From positions 53,813,633 through 53,877,632 of the forward strand of contig NC_089584.1 in the NCBI RefSeq assembly GCF_019320115.1: a stretch of 64,000 nt of DNA, written 5' to 3'. The DNA is from Miscanthus floridulus. Its lineage: Eukaryota > Streptophyta > Magnoliopsida > Poales > Poaceae. The notes under the pieces were generated by a model. The model searched no databases. It worked only from the letters and a program-made list of their open reading frames with translations, and was not told the DNA's origin. This document shows, piece by piece, positions 1 through 10,400 of this stretch. The translations under genes were made by a program, and so were the position numbers. Each line of letters opens with the position of its first letter. Positions within the stretch are counted from its first letter, which is position 1.

Positions 1-161
1 GAACCGCCCAATTTATAGAAGATCAAGTACGGCTGTCCCCGTTAAACATGTTGATACGTGCATACTTCACTTATATAAACTCGATAGTCCACTGAGTGTC
101 ATGAAGGACCTCGGTAAATCAACATCACAATAAAGATTGCCTGATTAAGCAAATACACATC
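1..161 (-). repeat. T1 left LTR, segment 1
   Basis: The first bases match the T2 LTR terminus shortly after its TGTCGCAGAACCG start, with clear divergence afterwards. It is therefore the same LTR type in a different, older element. It ends at the ATTTA duplication where T2 inserted and continues at 22537. Confidence 0.75.
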
Positions 162-166
162 ATTTA
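162..166. repeat. Target-site duplication of T2 (left)
   Basis: ATTTA immediately precedes the T2 terminus TGTCGC and is repeated exactly after the other terminus at 22532-22536. Confidence 0.9.
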
Positions 167-480
167 TGTCGCAGAACCGACCAATTTATAAGAATACAAG
201 TACAATGGCAATCCGCAAGCGGTCGCACTGTTATACTTGAACCCATATAAACCCGGTAGTCCATTGAGTACCACGACGGGTCTCGATAAACGATTTACAA
301 CAACCAAGATCATACAGGATTCAACATACATGCCACATATTACATAAAGTTCATAGATACTTTTCATCATCAGAGTACGAATAAAAGTTATTATAAACCG
401 AGTTTGATAAATAAAGCAGAAGCAATTAAGTTCGAAGATAAAGTTTCCAACATAGTTTGATACAGTGCCAAGCCAGATCA
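167..480 (-). repeat. T2 left (3') LTR, segment 1
   Basis: The 314 bp match 18099-18412 with 9 mismatches. The terminus is TGTCGC on the plus strand, which gives the canonical CA end of the LTR in element orientation. The match stops at 480, where L1-related sequence begins, and resumes at 7488. Confidence 0.9.
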
Positions 481-525
481 TGCATGGTCGGAGAGTGATC
501 AAGATGGTACATGGGCATGCAAGTT
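481..525. other. Junction filler between T2 LTR and L1
   Basis: These 45 bp belong neither to the T2 LTR (compare 18413 onward) nor to the L1 LTR. The stretch at 485-500 resembles the GGTCGGAGAGTGATC part of the L1 68 bp repeat, which suggests template switching or a scar of a rearranged L1 end. No gene is visible. Confidence 0.6.
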
Positions 526-921
526 GACGAAATATGGTCGGCAGTCCACCGAGGGGGGTGCCCGTGGTGGTAGATTATCGGTAGACGGTGCGCGTAATCA
601 GGAACCAGATGATGACACAAGGCGCAGAGACAGCGATTTAGACAGGTTCGGGCCGTCTAATCGACGTAATACCCTACGTCCTGTGTCTTTGGTGTATTAT
701 ATTGAGATGTATACAGATTAACCTGTCCTCTAGGGGACCCTTGCCTCTCTTTATATACTCCGAAGAGACAAGGTTACAAGTAAAGTATCCAATTTGGTAC
801 TATTACAATATCTAGTACAACTTGTAATCTTGATGTGCACGTCTTGATCTTACGGGCCGGGCCACCTCGGATGGTGCGGCCCATGTACCATCTTGTGGTA
901 CCCGGGGGTATATCCCCCACA
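526..921 (-). repeat. L1 LTR copy 1
   Basis: About 396 bp, lacking the first few bases of the terminus present in copies 2 and 3. In element orientation it begins TGTGGGGGATATACCC at 921. A TATATAAA box lies on the minus strand at 750-757. Confidence 0.85.
750..757 (-). promoter_or_regulatory. TATA box of the L1 LTR
   Basis: TATATAAA on the minus strand, about 165 nt into the LTR, and repeated at the same offset in the other two LTRs (near 3967 and 7317). It is the probable U3 core promoter; this is inferred from sequence and position. Confidence 0.55.
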
Positions 922-1454
922 GCTAGTCCCCGAGCGCCATGTATTCTGATGCGACACGCCATTTCGACCTTCTCCGAACAGTGAGGCTTGAGTTCTTGAC
1001 ATCTCCGACCACCGTTGTCACCGGAGAAGTAGGTTGTCCGAAGAATGTATGGTGCTCTTAAGAAGAAAGAAAAAGATTTTCCTCCTGGGAAGTGTGCCCA
1101 CTTGTATTTCTGAAAAGAAATGTAAGTGCGTCTTGAAGCGTAGCGTCTTTGATCATCAGAGGCGTAGGGGTCGAAAAACAAACACATTCACCACAAGGTG
1201 AAGTGTGCCCACTTAGTCCCCGAGCCTGGTAGTAGGTGACATAGGCACGTGGTGCCAGGGTCCAAAAAGAATTCCCAGTTAAGTTGAGAACCCAATCGTC
1301 GTACAGGCGATACGAGATGCACCGGCAGGTGCATCGTACCGATGTAGTCCCCAAGCTTGCTGGAAGGCGAGGTATGAGCCTTGTAGCAAGGTCTAAGTGA
1401 GAAAAAATATCCCAACTGTATGCGAGTTGCCAGTCACATGTAGTTGAGATGCAA

Positions 1455-1883
1455 AGTCCCCAAGCCGTGGTCGGAGAGTGGTCGAGGCAGTCCCCGAGCA
1501 CAGGTCGAGGAGTGAGCGACGAAGTCCCCGAACCATGGTCGGAGAGTGATCGAGGCAGTCCCCGAGCACAGGTTGAGGAGCGAGCGATGAAGTCCCCGAG
1601 CCGTGGTCGGAGAGTGGTCGAGGCTGTCCCCGAGCACAGGTCAAGGAGCGAGCGACGAAGTCCCCGAGCCGTGGTCGGAGAGTGATCGAGGCAGTCCCCG
1701 AGCACAGGTCGAGGAGCGAGTGACGAAGTCCCCGAGCCGTGGTCAGAGAGTGATCGAGGCAGTCCCCGAGCACAGGTTGAGGAGCGAGCGACGAAGTCCC
1801 CGAGCCATGGTCGGAGAGTGATCGGGGCAGTCCCCGAGCACAGGTCGAGAAGCGAGCGACGAAGTCCCCGAGCATAGCTCGAA
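1455..1883 (-). repeat. 68 bp tandem repeat in L1 internal copy 1 (6 units)
   Basis: Each 68 bp unit is two related 34 bp halves that both start AGTCCCCGAG. One half continues CCGTGGTCGGAGAGTG and the other CACAGGTCGAGGAGCG. I count six units plus a partial one. The open frames across it are a by-product of the 68 bp periodicity and I do not regard them as genes. Confidence 0.9.
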
Positions 1884-2124
1884 ATTCCTACAATATAAAT
1901 GTAGAATGGTAGTACATAATGTACAAAATAATAAATTATGGAGAAAAATCAGTGGTGAAGAAATAGCGTATGACGATCAACAGTCATTTGCAAATGAGCA
2001 TGATATGATAAAGCAGTTGGTGCTTTGTAAACATCAGTGTTAATATGAAGTTTGTGTTTATACTTAATATAAATCGTCCGACCAGTTAGTATGTAGCTGA
2101 GCCTCCAGCCCTAGCTAGCCCGTT

Positions 2125-2250
2125 AACCATAACGCGGGGCGCGGAGCCCGTGCACGTGTAGGAAGAACAAAGCGTCGCTAAGGAGCCGCTGCCGACCACC
2201 CATAACGCAGAGGGCGGACGCTCGTGCACGTGTAGGGAGGAGCCGGAGAC
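2125..2250. promoter_or_regulatory. Duplicated G-box block in L1
   Basis: Two related blocks of about 41 bp each contain CACGTG (2153-2158 and 2227-2232) within GTGCACGTGTAGG. G-boxes bind bZIP and bHLH factors in plants. That this is an enhancer is inference; it may be captured promoter DNA. The second L1 copy has the same pair (5504-5509, 5578-5583). Confidence 0.4.
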
Positions 2251-2576
2251 AGGGCCATCTCTAGAGGCATCGAGCGTCAACATGACTGGTCGAGGATTTG
2301 CATTAAGTATAGCTGTATGTTATATTTAAGATGGAATACATGGACAAACGTTATTTGAAGAATAATCATGACGAGGACGTTGTGGAGAAACGTCGTAATG
2401 AAAATTATATTAAATATAAATATTAGAAGTGTACTTATCTTTAGATAGAAATCTGGTCGGTGGCGACGAAGTTGGCGGTCCTCGAGCTTTCCGACCTATC
2501 GTCATGACGGTGGTTGCGGTTGTTGTAGCACCGTTCTTCGCGGCGATCATCATTGCGACGTGGTCTGGTGGTCGAG

Positions 2577-2696
2577 GTGGTCGGAGCTCAGCGGAGCTGC
2601 TAGGGACGTGGTCGACGTGGTCGGAGCTCGGCGGAGCTGCTCGGGACGTGGTCGACGTGGTCGGAGCTCGGCGGAGCTGCTCGGGACGTGGTCGAC
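2577..2696. repeat. 40 bp tandem repeat in L1 (3 units, copy 1)
   Basis: Three near-identical 40 bp units beginning GTGGTCGGAGCTC, GC-rich, followed by a partial fourth. They recur at 5928-6047 in the second internal region. Confidence 0.85.
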
Positions 2697-3340
2697 GTGG
2701 TCGCGGCTTGATCAGTTCGGTGGTCGGAGGGCATGTACCTGGCTCCATCACATGGGGAGGGAAAAAGCCCTCGGACATGTCCAGCCGAGGTCGGGCGCAG
2801 TCGGAAATCACGTACGTGAAAGCTAGCTTGCATGGCGGTTTAATTGGTGGCCTTCATGTACTTGCACGTTTGTCATCCTGGTGTGTGTATTAGGCTAGAT
2901 TTGGGCGTATAGCATGGTCGTGTACACACGCACACGTACATGCAAGTAACGCGTTGATTATTAAATAACTTGCATGGCCTGTACGTGCCTCTTGTTTGCT
3001 CGTGAGGGAGCAGTGCCTCGAACGCGGAGACCTCGATCTGGAAAACCCTGCAGTGCTGTATCGGAGATGGAGACGGAGGCGACATTGCGGACTGGAGACC
3101 GACTTGTGCTCTGATTTTGCTTCTTGACTTTAGATCGGATCTGGTACACGTTGACGCCACCGTGACTCATATTTTTCTGGTATTAATCTCGATGGAGTCC
3201 ATGGACTTAGAGCTTGAATGATCCGGCCGGCCGGGTCACGTTCCTGAACGCATACTCTGACTGCGGCAAATCGTCCGGAGGCGTTGAGTCCTTTCGTTGA
3301 CCGACGCTCGTGCATGAGACGCGTCTGAGTTAGATCGACT

Positions 3341-3712
3341 TTGTCTGCACCGTTCGTGCAGCCACAGGTCTTGCGTGTGGTCGATCGACGTAAGGCTGAG
3401 ATCGATTGGATCTTCGGTGGAAACAACGTAACGCCCGATGCCAGGCTTGCGGAAGTAGAGCCCCGTGCAGAGCTACGACAGTCGACTCGATCGTTGGTGG
3501 AGATCTTGAGCACGACCTGGATCGTGAATGTGGTGAAGCTCCTGTGCAGCGTCTCAAGATTGGATGATGCGACGAGCCTGCTGTTGTTCGAGCACCTCCT
3601 CAACGGCAGCCTGTACGAGTGGTTGGATGCACAGGCCATCGCCGAGAACATGTAGATGATCTTGAGGTACGCCATCTGGTTCGCCACAGGATCAGCGCGC
3701 ACAACCCCTAAA
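3341..3712 (+). pseudogene. Captured LRR receptor-kinase fragment in L1 (copy 1)
   Basis: The plus frame at 3341-3655 contains NVVKLLCSVS, then LLLFEHLLNGSLYEWL, which is the kinase N-lobe pattern of plant LRR receptor-like kinases (strand before the hinge, then the hinge NGSLYE). It most resembles the HAIKU2/HAESA-like class. After a stop at 3653 the next frame reads RYAIWFATGSAR, resembling the helix that normally reads RYDIAxGAARGL. The lysine/glutamate part of the N-lobe and the whole C-lobe are missing, so this is a non-functional exon piece. It lies antisense to L1 transcription, directly downstream of the L1 PBS. Residues before about 3480 are not recognisable. The kinase origin is fairly secure; the exact donor is not. 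Confidence 0.65.
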
Positions 3713-3718
3713 AGGGGA

Positions 3719-3736
3719 CCCCTACCTGGCGCGCCA
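3719..3736 (-). other. PBS-like site of L1 (unit 1)
   Basis: TGGCGCGCCAGGTAGGGG on the minus strand, one base from the LTR end. The identical 18-mer follows the T3 5' LTR, so it is a recognised primer site in these grass elements. I did not assign the tRNA. Confidence 0.75.
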
Positions 3737-3737
3737 C

Positions 3738-4137
3738 TGTCGACGAAATATGGTCGGCAGTCCACCGAGGGGGGTGCCTGTGGTGGTAGATTATCGGTAG
3801 ACGGTGCGCGTAATCAGGAACCAGATGATGACACAAGGCGCAGAGACAGCGATTTAGACAGGTTTGGGCCGTCTAATCGACGTAATACCCTATGTCCTGT
3901 GTCTTTGGTGTATTGTATTGAGATGTATACAGATTAACCTGTCCTCTAGGGGACCCTTGCCTCTCCTTATATACTCCGAAGAGACAAGGTTACAAGTAAA
4001 GTATCCAATTTGGTACTATTACAATATCTAGTACAACTTGTAATCTTGATGTGCACGCCTTGATCTTACGGGCCGGGCCACCTCGGATGGTGCGGCCCAT
4101 GTACCATCTTGTGGTACCCGGGGGTATATCCCCCACA
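3738..4137 (-). repeat. L1 LTR copy 2 (central)
   Basis: A 400 bp full-length LTR from TGTCGACG to CCCCCACA on the plus strand. It is shared between the two internal regions. Confidence 0.9.
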
Positions 4138-4670
4138 GCTAGTCCCCGAGCGCCATGTATTCTGATGCGACACGCCATTTCGACCTTCTCTGAACAGTGA
4201 GGCTTGAGTTCTTGACATCTCCGACCACCGTTGTCGCCGGAGAAGTAGGTTGTCCGAAGAATGTATGGTGCTCTTAAGAAGAAAGAAAAAGATTTTCCTC
4301 CTGGGAAGTGTGCCCACTTGTATTTCTGAAAAGAAATGTAAGTGCGTCTTGAAGCGTAGCGTCTTTGATCATCAGAGGCGTAGGGGTCGAAAAACAAACA
4401 CATTCACCACAAGGTGAAGTGTGCCCACTTAGTCCCCGAGCCTGGTAGTTGGTGACATAGGCACGTGGTGCCAGGGTCTAAAAAGAATTCCCAGTTAAGT
4501 TGAGAACCCAATCATCGTACAGGCGATACGAGATGCACCGGCAGGTGCATCGTACTGATGTAGTCCCCAAGCTTGCTGGAAGGCGAGGTATGAGCTTTGT
4601 AGCAAGGTCTAAGTGAGAAAAAATATCCCAACTATATGCGAGTTGCCAGTCACATGTAGTTGAGACGCAA

Positions 4671-5235
4671 AGTCCCCGAGCCGTGGTCGGAGAGTGGTCG
4701 AGGCAGTCCCCGAGCACAGGTCGAGGAGCGAGCGACGAAGTCCCCGAACCATGGTTGGAGAGTGATCGAGGCAGTCCCCGAGCACAGGTTGAGGAGCGAG
4801 CGATGAAGTCCCCGAGCCGTGGTCGGAGAGTGGTCGAGGCAGTCCCCAAGCACAGGTCAAGGAGCGAGCGACGAAGTCCCCGAACCATGGTCGGAGAGTG
4901 ATCGAGGCAGTCCCCGAGCATAGGTCGAGGAGTGAGTGACGAAGTCCCCGAGCCGTGGTCAGAGAGTGATCGAGGCAGTCCCCGAGCACAGGTTGAGGAG
5001 CGAGCGACGAAGTCCCCGAGCCGTGGTTGGAGAGTGATCGAGGCAGTCCCCGAGCACAGGTCGAGGAGCGAGTGACGAAGTCCCCGAGCCGTGGTCAGAG
5101 AGTGATCGAGGCAGTCCCCGAGCACAGGTTGAGGAGCGAGCGACGAAGTCCCCGAGCCATGGTCGGAGAGTGATCGGGGCAGTCCCCGAGCACAGGTCGA
5201 GAAGCGAGCGACGAAGTCCCCGAGCATAGCTCGAA
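4671..5235 (-). repeat. 68 bp tandem repeat in L1 internal copy 2 (8 units)
   Basis: The same 34+34 bp repeat as at 1455-1883 but with eight units. The two extra units (136 bp) account for the 135 bp size difference between the internal regions. Confidence 0.9.
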
Positions 5236-5927
5236 ATTCCTACAATATAAATGTAGAATGGTAGTACATAATGTACAAAATAATAAATTATGGAGAAAAA
5301 TCAGCGGTGAAGAAAAAGCGTATGACGATCAACAGTCATTTGCAAATGAGCATATGTGATAAAGCAGTTGGTGCTTTGTAAACATCAGTGTTAATATGAA
5401 GTTTGTGTTTATACTTAATATAAATCGTCCGACCAGTTAGTATGTAGCTGAGCCTCCAGCCCTAGCTAGCCCGTTAACCATAACGCGGGGCGCGGAGCCC
5501 ATGCACGTGTAGGAAGAACAAAGCGTCGCTAAGGAGCCGCTGCCGACCACCCATAACGCAGAGGGCGGACGCTCGTGCACGTGTAGGGAGGAGCCGGAGA
5601 CAGGGCCGTCTCTAGAGGCATCGAGCGTCAACATGACTGGTCGAGGATTTGCATTAAGTATAGCTGTATGTTATATTTAAGATGGAATACATGGACAAAC
5701 GTTATTTGAAGAATAATCATGACGAGGACGTTGTGGAGAAACGTCGTAATGAAAATTATATTAAATATAAATATTAGAAGTGTACTTATCTTTAGATAGA
5801 AATCTGGTCGGTGGCGACGAAGTTGGCGGTCCTCGAGCTTTCCGACCTATCGTCATGACGGTGGTCGCGGTTGTCGTAGCACCGTTCTTCGCGGCGATCA
5901 TCATTGCGACGTGGTCTGGTGGTCGAG

Positions 5928-6047
5928 GTGGTCGGAGCTCGGCGGAGCTGCTCGGGACGTGGTCGACGTGGTCGGAGCTCGGCGGAGCTGCTTGGGACGT
6001 GGTCAACGTGGTCGGAGCTCGGCGGAGCTGCTCGGGACGTGGTCGAC
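5928..6047. repeat. 40 bp tandem repeat in L1 (3 units, copy 2)
   Basis: Counterpart of 2577-2696 in the second internal region, with a few substitutions. Confidence 0.85.
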
Positions 6048-6691
6048 GTGGTCGCGGCTTGATCAGTTCGGTGGTCGGAGGGCATGTACCTGGCTCCATC
6101 GCATGGGGAGGGAAAAAGCCCTCGGACATGTCCAGCCGAGGTCGGGCGCAGTCGGAAATCACGTACGTGAAAGCTAGCTTGCATGGCGGTTTAATTGGTG
6201 GCCTTCATGTACTTGCACGTTTGTCATCCTGGTGTGTGTATTAGGCTAGATTTGGGCGTATAGCATGGTCGTGTACACACGCACACGTACATGCAAGTAA
6301 CGCGTTGATTATTAAATAACTTGCATGGCCTGTACGTGCCTCTTGTTTGCTCATGAGGGAGCAGTGCCTCGAACGCGGAGACCTCGATCTGGAAAACCCT
6401 GCGGTGCTGTATCGGAGATGGAGACGGAGGCGACATTGCGGACTGGAGACCGACTTGTGCTCTGATTTTGCTTCTTGACTTTAGATCGGATCTGGTACAC
6501 GTTGACGCCACCGTGACTCATATTTTTCTGATATTAATCTCGACGGAGTCCATGGACTTAGAGCTTGAATGATCCGGCTGGCCGGGTCACGTTCCTGAAC
6601 GCATACTCTGACTGCGGCAAATCGTCCGGAGGCGTTGAGTCCTTTCGTTGACCGGCGCTTGTGCACGAGACGCGTCTGAGTTAGATCGACT

Positions 6692-7063
6692 TTGTCTGCA
6701 CCGTTCGTGCAGCCACAGGTCTTGCATGTGGTCGATCGACGTAAGGCTGAGATCGATTGGATCTTCGGTGGAAACAACGTAACGCCCGATGCCAGGCTTG
6801 CGGAAGTAGAGCCCCGTGCAGAGCTACGATAGTCGACTCGATCGTTGGTGGAGATCTTGAGCACGACCTGGATCGTGAATGTGGTGAAGCTCCTGTGCAG
6901 CGTCTCGAGATTGGACGATGCGACGAGCCTGCTGTTGTTCGAGCACCTCCTCAACGGCAGCCTGTACGAGTGGTTGGATGCACAGGCCATCGCCGAGAAT
7001 GTGTAGATGATCTTGAGGTACGCCATCTGGTTCGCCACAGGATCAGCGCGCACAACCCCTAAA
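6692..7063 (+). pseudogene. Captured LRR receptor-kinase fragment in L1 (copy 2)
   Basis: Offset by exactly 3351 bp from copy 1 and nearly identical, with the same kinase-hinge signature. It has an extra in-frame TAG near 6830, where copy 1 has CAG. The fragment was therefore in L1 before the internal region was duplicated and is decaying without constraint. Confidence 0.65.
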
Positions 7064-7069
7064 AGGGGA

Positions 7070-7087
7070 CCCCTACCTGGCGCGCCA
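7070..7087 (-). other. PBS-like site of L1 (unit 2)
   Basis: Second copy of TGGCGCGCCAGGTAGGGG, adjacent to LTR copy 3 on the minus strand. Confidence 0.75.
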
Positions 7088-7088
7088 C

Positions 7089-7487
7089 TGTCGACGAAAT
7101 ATGGTCGGCAGTCCACCAAGGGGGGTGCCCGTGGTGGTAGATTATCGGTAGACGGTGCGCGTAATCAGGAACCAGATGATGACACAAGGCGCAGAGACAG
7201 CGATTTAGACAGGTTCGGGCCGTCTGATCGACGTAATACCCTACGTCCTGTGTCTTTGTGTATTGTATTGAGATGTATACAGATTAACCTATCCTCTAGG
7301 GGACCCTTGCCTCTCCTTATATACTCCGAAGAGACAAGGTTACAAGTAAAGTATCCTATTTGGTACTATTATAATATCTAGTACAACTTGTAATCTTGAT
7401 GTGCACGCCTTAATCTTACGGGCCGGGCCACCTCGGATGGTGCGGCCCATGTACCATCTTGTGGTACCCGGGGGTATATCCCCCACA
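7089..7487 (-). repeat. L1 LTR copy 3 (5' LTR in element sense)
   Basis: A 399 bp LTR ending CCCCCACA, followed at once by T2 LTR sequence at 7488. No matching 5 bp duplication is seen at the left end of L1. Confidence 0.9.
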
Positions 7488-10400
7488 GTCCACAAAAGCA
7501 AAGATAGGAATTACTAAAGAAGCCTGCCCAAGGCTTACTCCTCATCCACGGCGGGATAGAAGCAACTCTTGCAATACCCATGATACACAGTGCCATCTGC
7601 AACAATGGGAAAATAAACCCTGAGTACGAGAAGGTACTCAGCTAAACTTACCCGTCATGAACCAGAAATAAAATGACTCCAAGGATTATGCAAGGCTATA
7701 TAAGTGGACGTAACTCAACAATATTTTTGCGTAAAAGCAATTGAGTCATGGTACAGTTACAATTTCTTTATTAGGTTAACTATAACTATCCATTTCTAGT
7801 TTAGCAACTATCCTATGCCAAACATGTGGTATATCATTTAGAAGCATACAATAGTAACCATAGCCGGTGTTGTAATTCCATATTCATCCGAACCATCATG
7901 TTTCATAACATAGTTACTATGATGTTGGAGCTAGTCAAGTTTCTCACTATCCGAGAGAGACGGCGATTCGAATTGATTCAACCAGCTGGGAATTTATTCC
8001 TAACACAAACCCAGGTCTACCAGCCACGATAGCCTTAGGTCACCTTTGGTACAACTCTGGTACACATTTCACGGGTCCGTATTGCGCCGCACAATCTAGA
8101 ACACTAGATGCCTGGATGCTCAGGCCAAGCCTGTCCTTGGGCTCAGTCTGATCGTTCCCTAGAAGGAGCGCACAACAGAACGATTCCCGGCCTGAGTTGA
8201 ATTACTCGGCTTTGTGGTCGGAACGAGTTATATGGCCAGCTAAGTGAGAGGCATGCGTTCAATCTTGTCAGAAGTTCCAACAACGGTACGGTCCTTGATC
8301 GACACAGACGGGGATAGATCCACACCCAAGACCTCCATGTCTTGTTGCTTCTCTATCGACCTCCCGTCCGGTCTTGATTTACTTTTACCTCATGGTTCTG
8401 TTCCACGATAGCAGATATAGCCAACCGTGCTCCGGTATCCACCTATATCTCGCAGGTGACAGGACATCACCCGACTTCTACCGGTCTAAGCATGGCTAAG
8501 CATTTATTCGATCCTGGACCTATACCGGTTAAAGGTGTAATATCTGGACAAGGAATGTACATGCATCAAGTGGTTTCATTCAACTCTTATAACCTAATGC
8601 ATCAACCATAAATACGTAAGTAAACATTTGTAAATTACTGGGAGACTTATAATGCTCCAGGGCTTGCCTCGCAGAAAGGAAGTAGGGCGGTGGTCAGGAC
8701 ACTCCGGAAGCTCTTCAGGGTTCTGCTCCACGCCTTCGAGAGCTGTGGCTTGTGGATCCTCCTGCTGGTTCCCTTCCTCTGCTTCTTCGAATTCCAGCAA
8801 CGTGATCTCTTCCTCCGATCCTAGATGCATGAGTTTGGCATAAGTATTACGAATGCATATATGTTAACAAGTGCATCATGTTTATTGAGTAGGTGCCTAT
8901 CTCTTCTCGATTATTACTTAACTACTTCTACAATGCATCGACTATGCCACAAATAGTAGCTACTTGTTTCACTCATAACTGGAGTTCTACTAATCCAAAA
9001 ACAGTGATCCTAGACTTTTTGGAAAGCTTATCAAATTCTCTACAACTTTGTTATTAGCCATTTTTACAGTACACATCAGTTTCAACATGCAACTCATCAA
9101 ACTCTAGAATCAGTCCGGAAACTATTTAATATGCAATATAAAGTAATAATACTTCTACTTCATGTAATCATTCAAAATTTGACAACATAGAATCTACCAA
9201 CAGTTTAAGCATACCAAATACATTTAAGATAATATAATGGTGAAGCCCAGACTATTTATTTAATTGCTTTTATTATTTTATTTAGATATCTAGGTTAAAT
9301 AATAAACATATATCAGATATACTTCATAAATTCTCAAAAATTTACAGTGCCTTATTAATGCTATCAAAGGACTACTATAAAAGTTTCATGTCCTTTTACC
9401 AAGTAAAACATCCTATACAAAAATGATAAGGCAGCAAGGCTTGAAATAGCATAAATGGAAAATCCTATTGAAAAGTGTGAAGCAATAGATTTCCTATTTT
9501 TCTTAGCATCCATATGGTACTAGGATTACCTCCAACGAATTTCATGAATTTTGGACTCACAAATAATTTATAAAAATTCATACAAGGATTAACTATTCAT
9601 AGAAGAAAAATCTATAACTATAAATCTACACATGCACTGGTCCTCAAATTTTTACCAGAGCTCATATATGCTAAGACTAGCTTACCACAAAAATTTCATA
9701 ATTTTTGGAGTATAGGAACTCTAGATATAAAATAAACAAATTTGAATGCATTCAAAAGCACATTTCAAATCCCTATTTAAATCTCCAAAACTTTCTACTG
9801 AAAATGTTAAAAACATATTTTTCCTAAATACTACACTTCCTAAGGAACACTAACAAATTTATTTCACAATTTATGGAGCCAGCAAGTTGAAGATACAAAA
9901 ATTACAAAAACATGTGAAATCTGCATTCAAACTGAACTGGATTTAAAACATGGAGTCGCTGACCGGTGGGACCTACGCGTCAGTTGGACCCACACGTCAT
10001 CGAGATGGAAATAGAGCCGGCGGCGCCTCTCTACGGACGTGGCCAGAGCTCGTCGACGGTGAGGTTGCCAGCAGTGACATCTTCACCAGACTTTCTACTC
10101 GACCTAGCGCATCTAATGAGCCAGTTGGCCGGCCCTATTGTCGACTCTAGAGATGACGGCGGCGGCCATGGCGGAGCGGTGGGGCTGGACTACGGCGGTA
10201 CACTGGTAGAGGCCACAGCGAGGCACAAAGGGGTGTAGATGAGCTTCCCTGGACTCAGGCGAACCTAACGCGCACGGCTACACGGTCTATGGTGGAGGGA
10301 CACGCCCCAGCCACGGTGACGGGGGCGGCGGGGAAGCTCCGGTGAGCTAGCGCATGGCGCTGCTGCTTACCAGGTGCGGTTAGCAAGCGTGGGTGGAGGC

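Larger units (their letters stand above)
526..7487 (-). mobile_element. L1: non-autonomous LTR element, tandem LTR-int-LTR-int-LTR
   Basis: Three copies of a roughly 400 bp LTR alternate with two internal regions of 2.8 and 2.95 kb. In minus orientation each complete LTR starts TGTGGGGGATATACCC and ends CGTCGACA, directly followed by a PBS-like TGGCGCGCCAGGTAGGGG. The internal regions contain no gag, protease, RT or integrase, so any mobility would depend on another element. They hold 68 bp and 40 bp tandem repeats, a duplicated G-box block and a receptor-kinase fragment. The triple-LTR form is the usual product of unequal recombination between two copies, or of tandem integration. The copies differ by SNPs and repeat number, which argues against an assembly artefact. 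Confidence 0.85.

Noticed and set aside
1455..1883. CRISPR-like array
   Set aside because: The 34 bp blocks are contiguous with no unique spacers, and the context is a plant retroelement.
3130..3765. 211-codon minus-strand ORF (and its copy at 6481-7119)
   Set aside because: It spans the L1 PBS and LTR end and reads the antisense of the receptor-kinase fragment. I regard it as a shadow frame.
4478..5227. Long open frame (249 codons) on the minus strand with repeats rich in Ser, Thr and Gly
   Set aside because: It is the translation of the 68 bp tandem repeat. Open frames occur on both strands and several phases, and there is no start context or homology.
526..7487. L1 duplication as an assembly error
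   Set aside because: The two units differ by scattered SNPs, a stop codon and two extra 68 bp repeats, so they are distinguishable copies.
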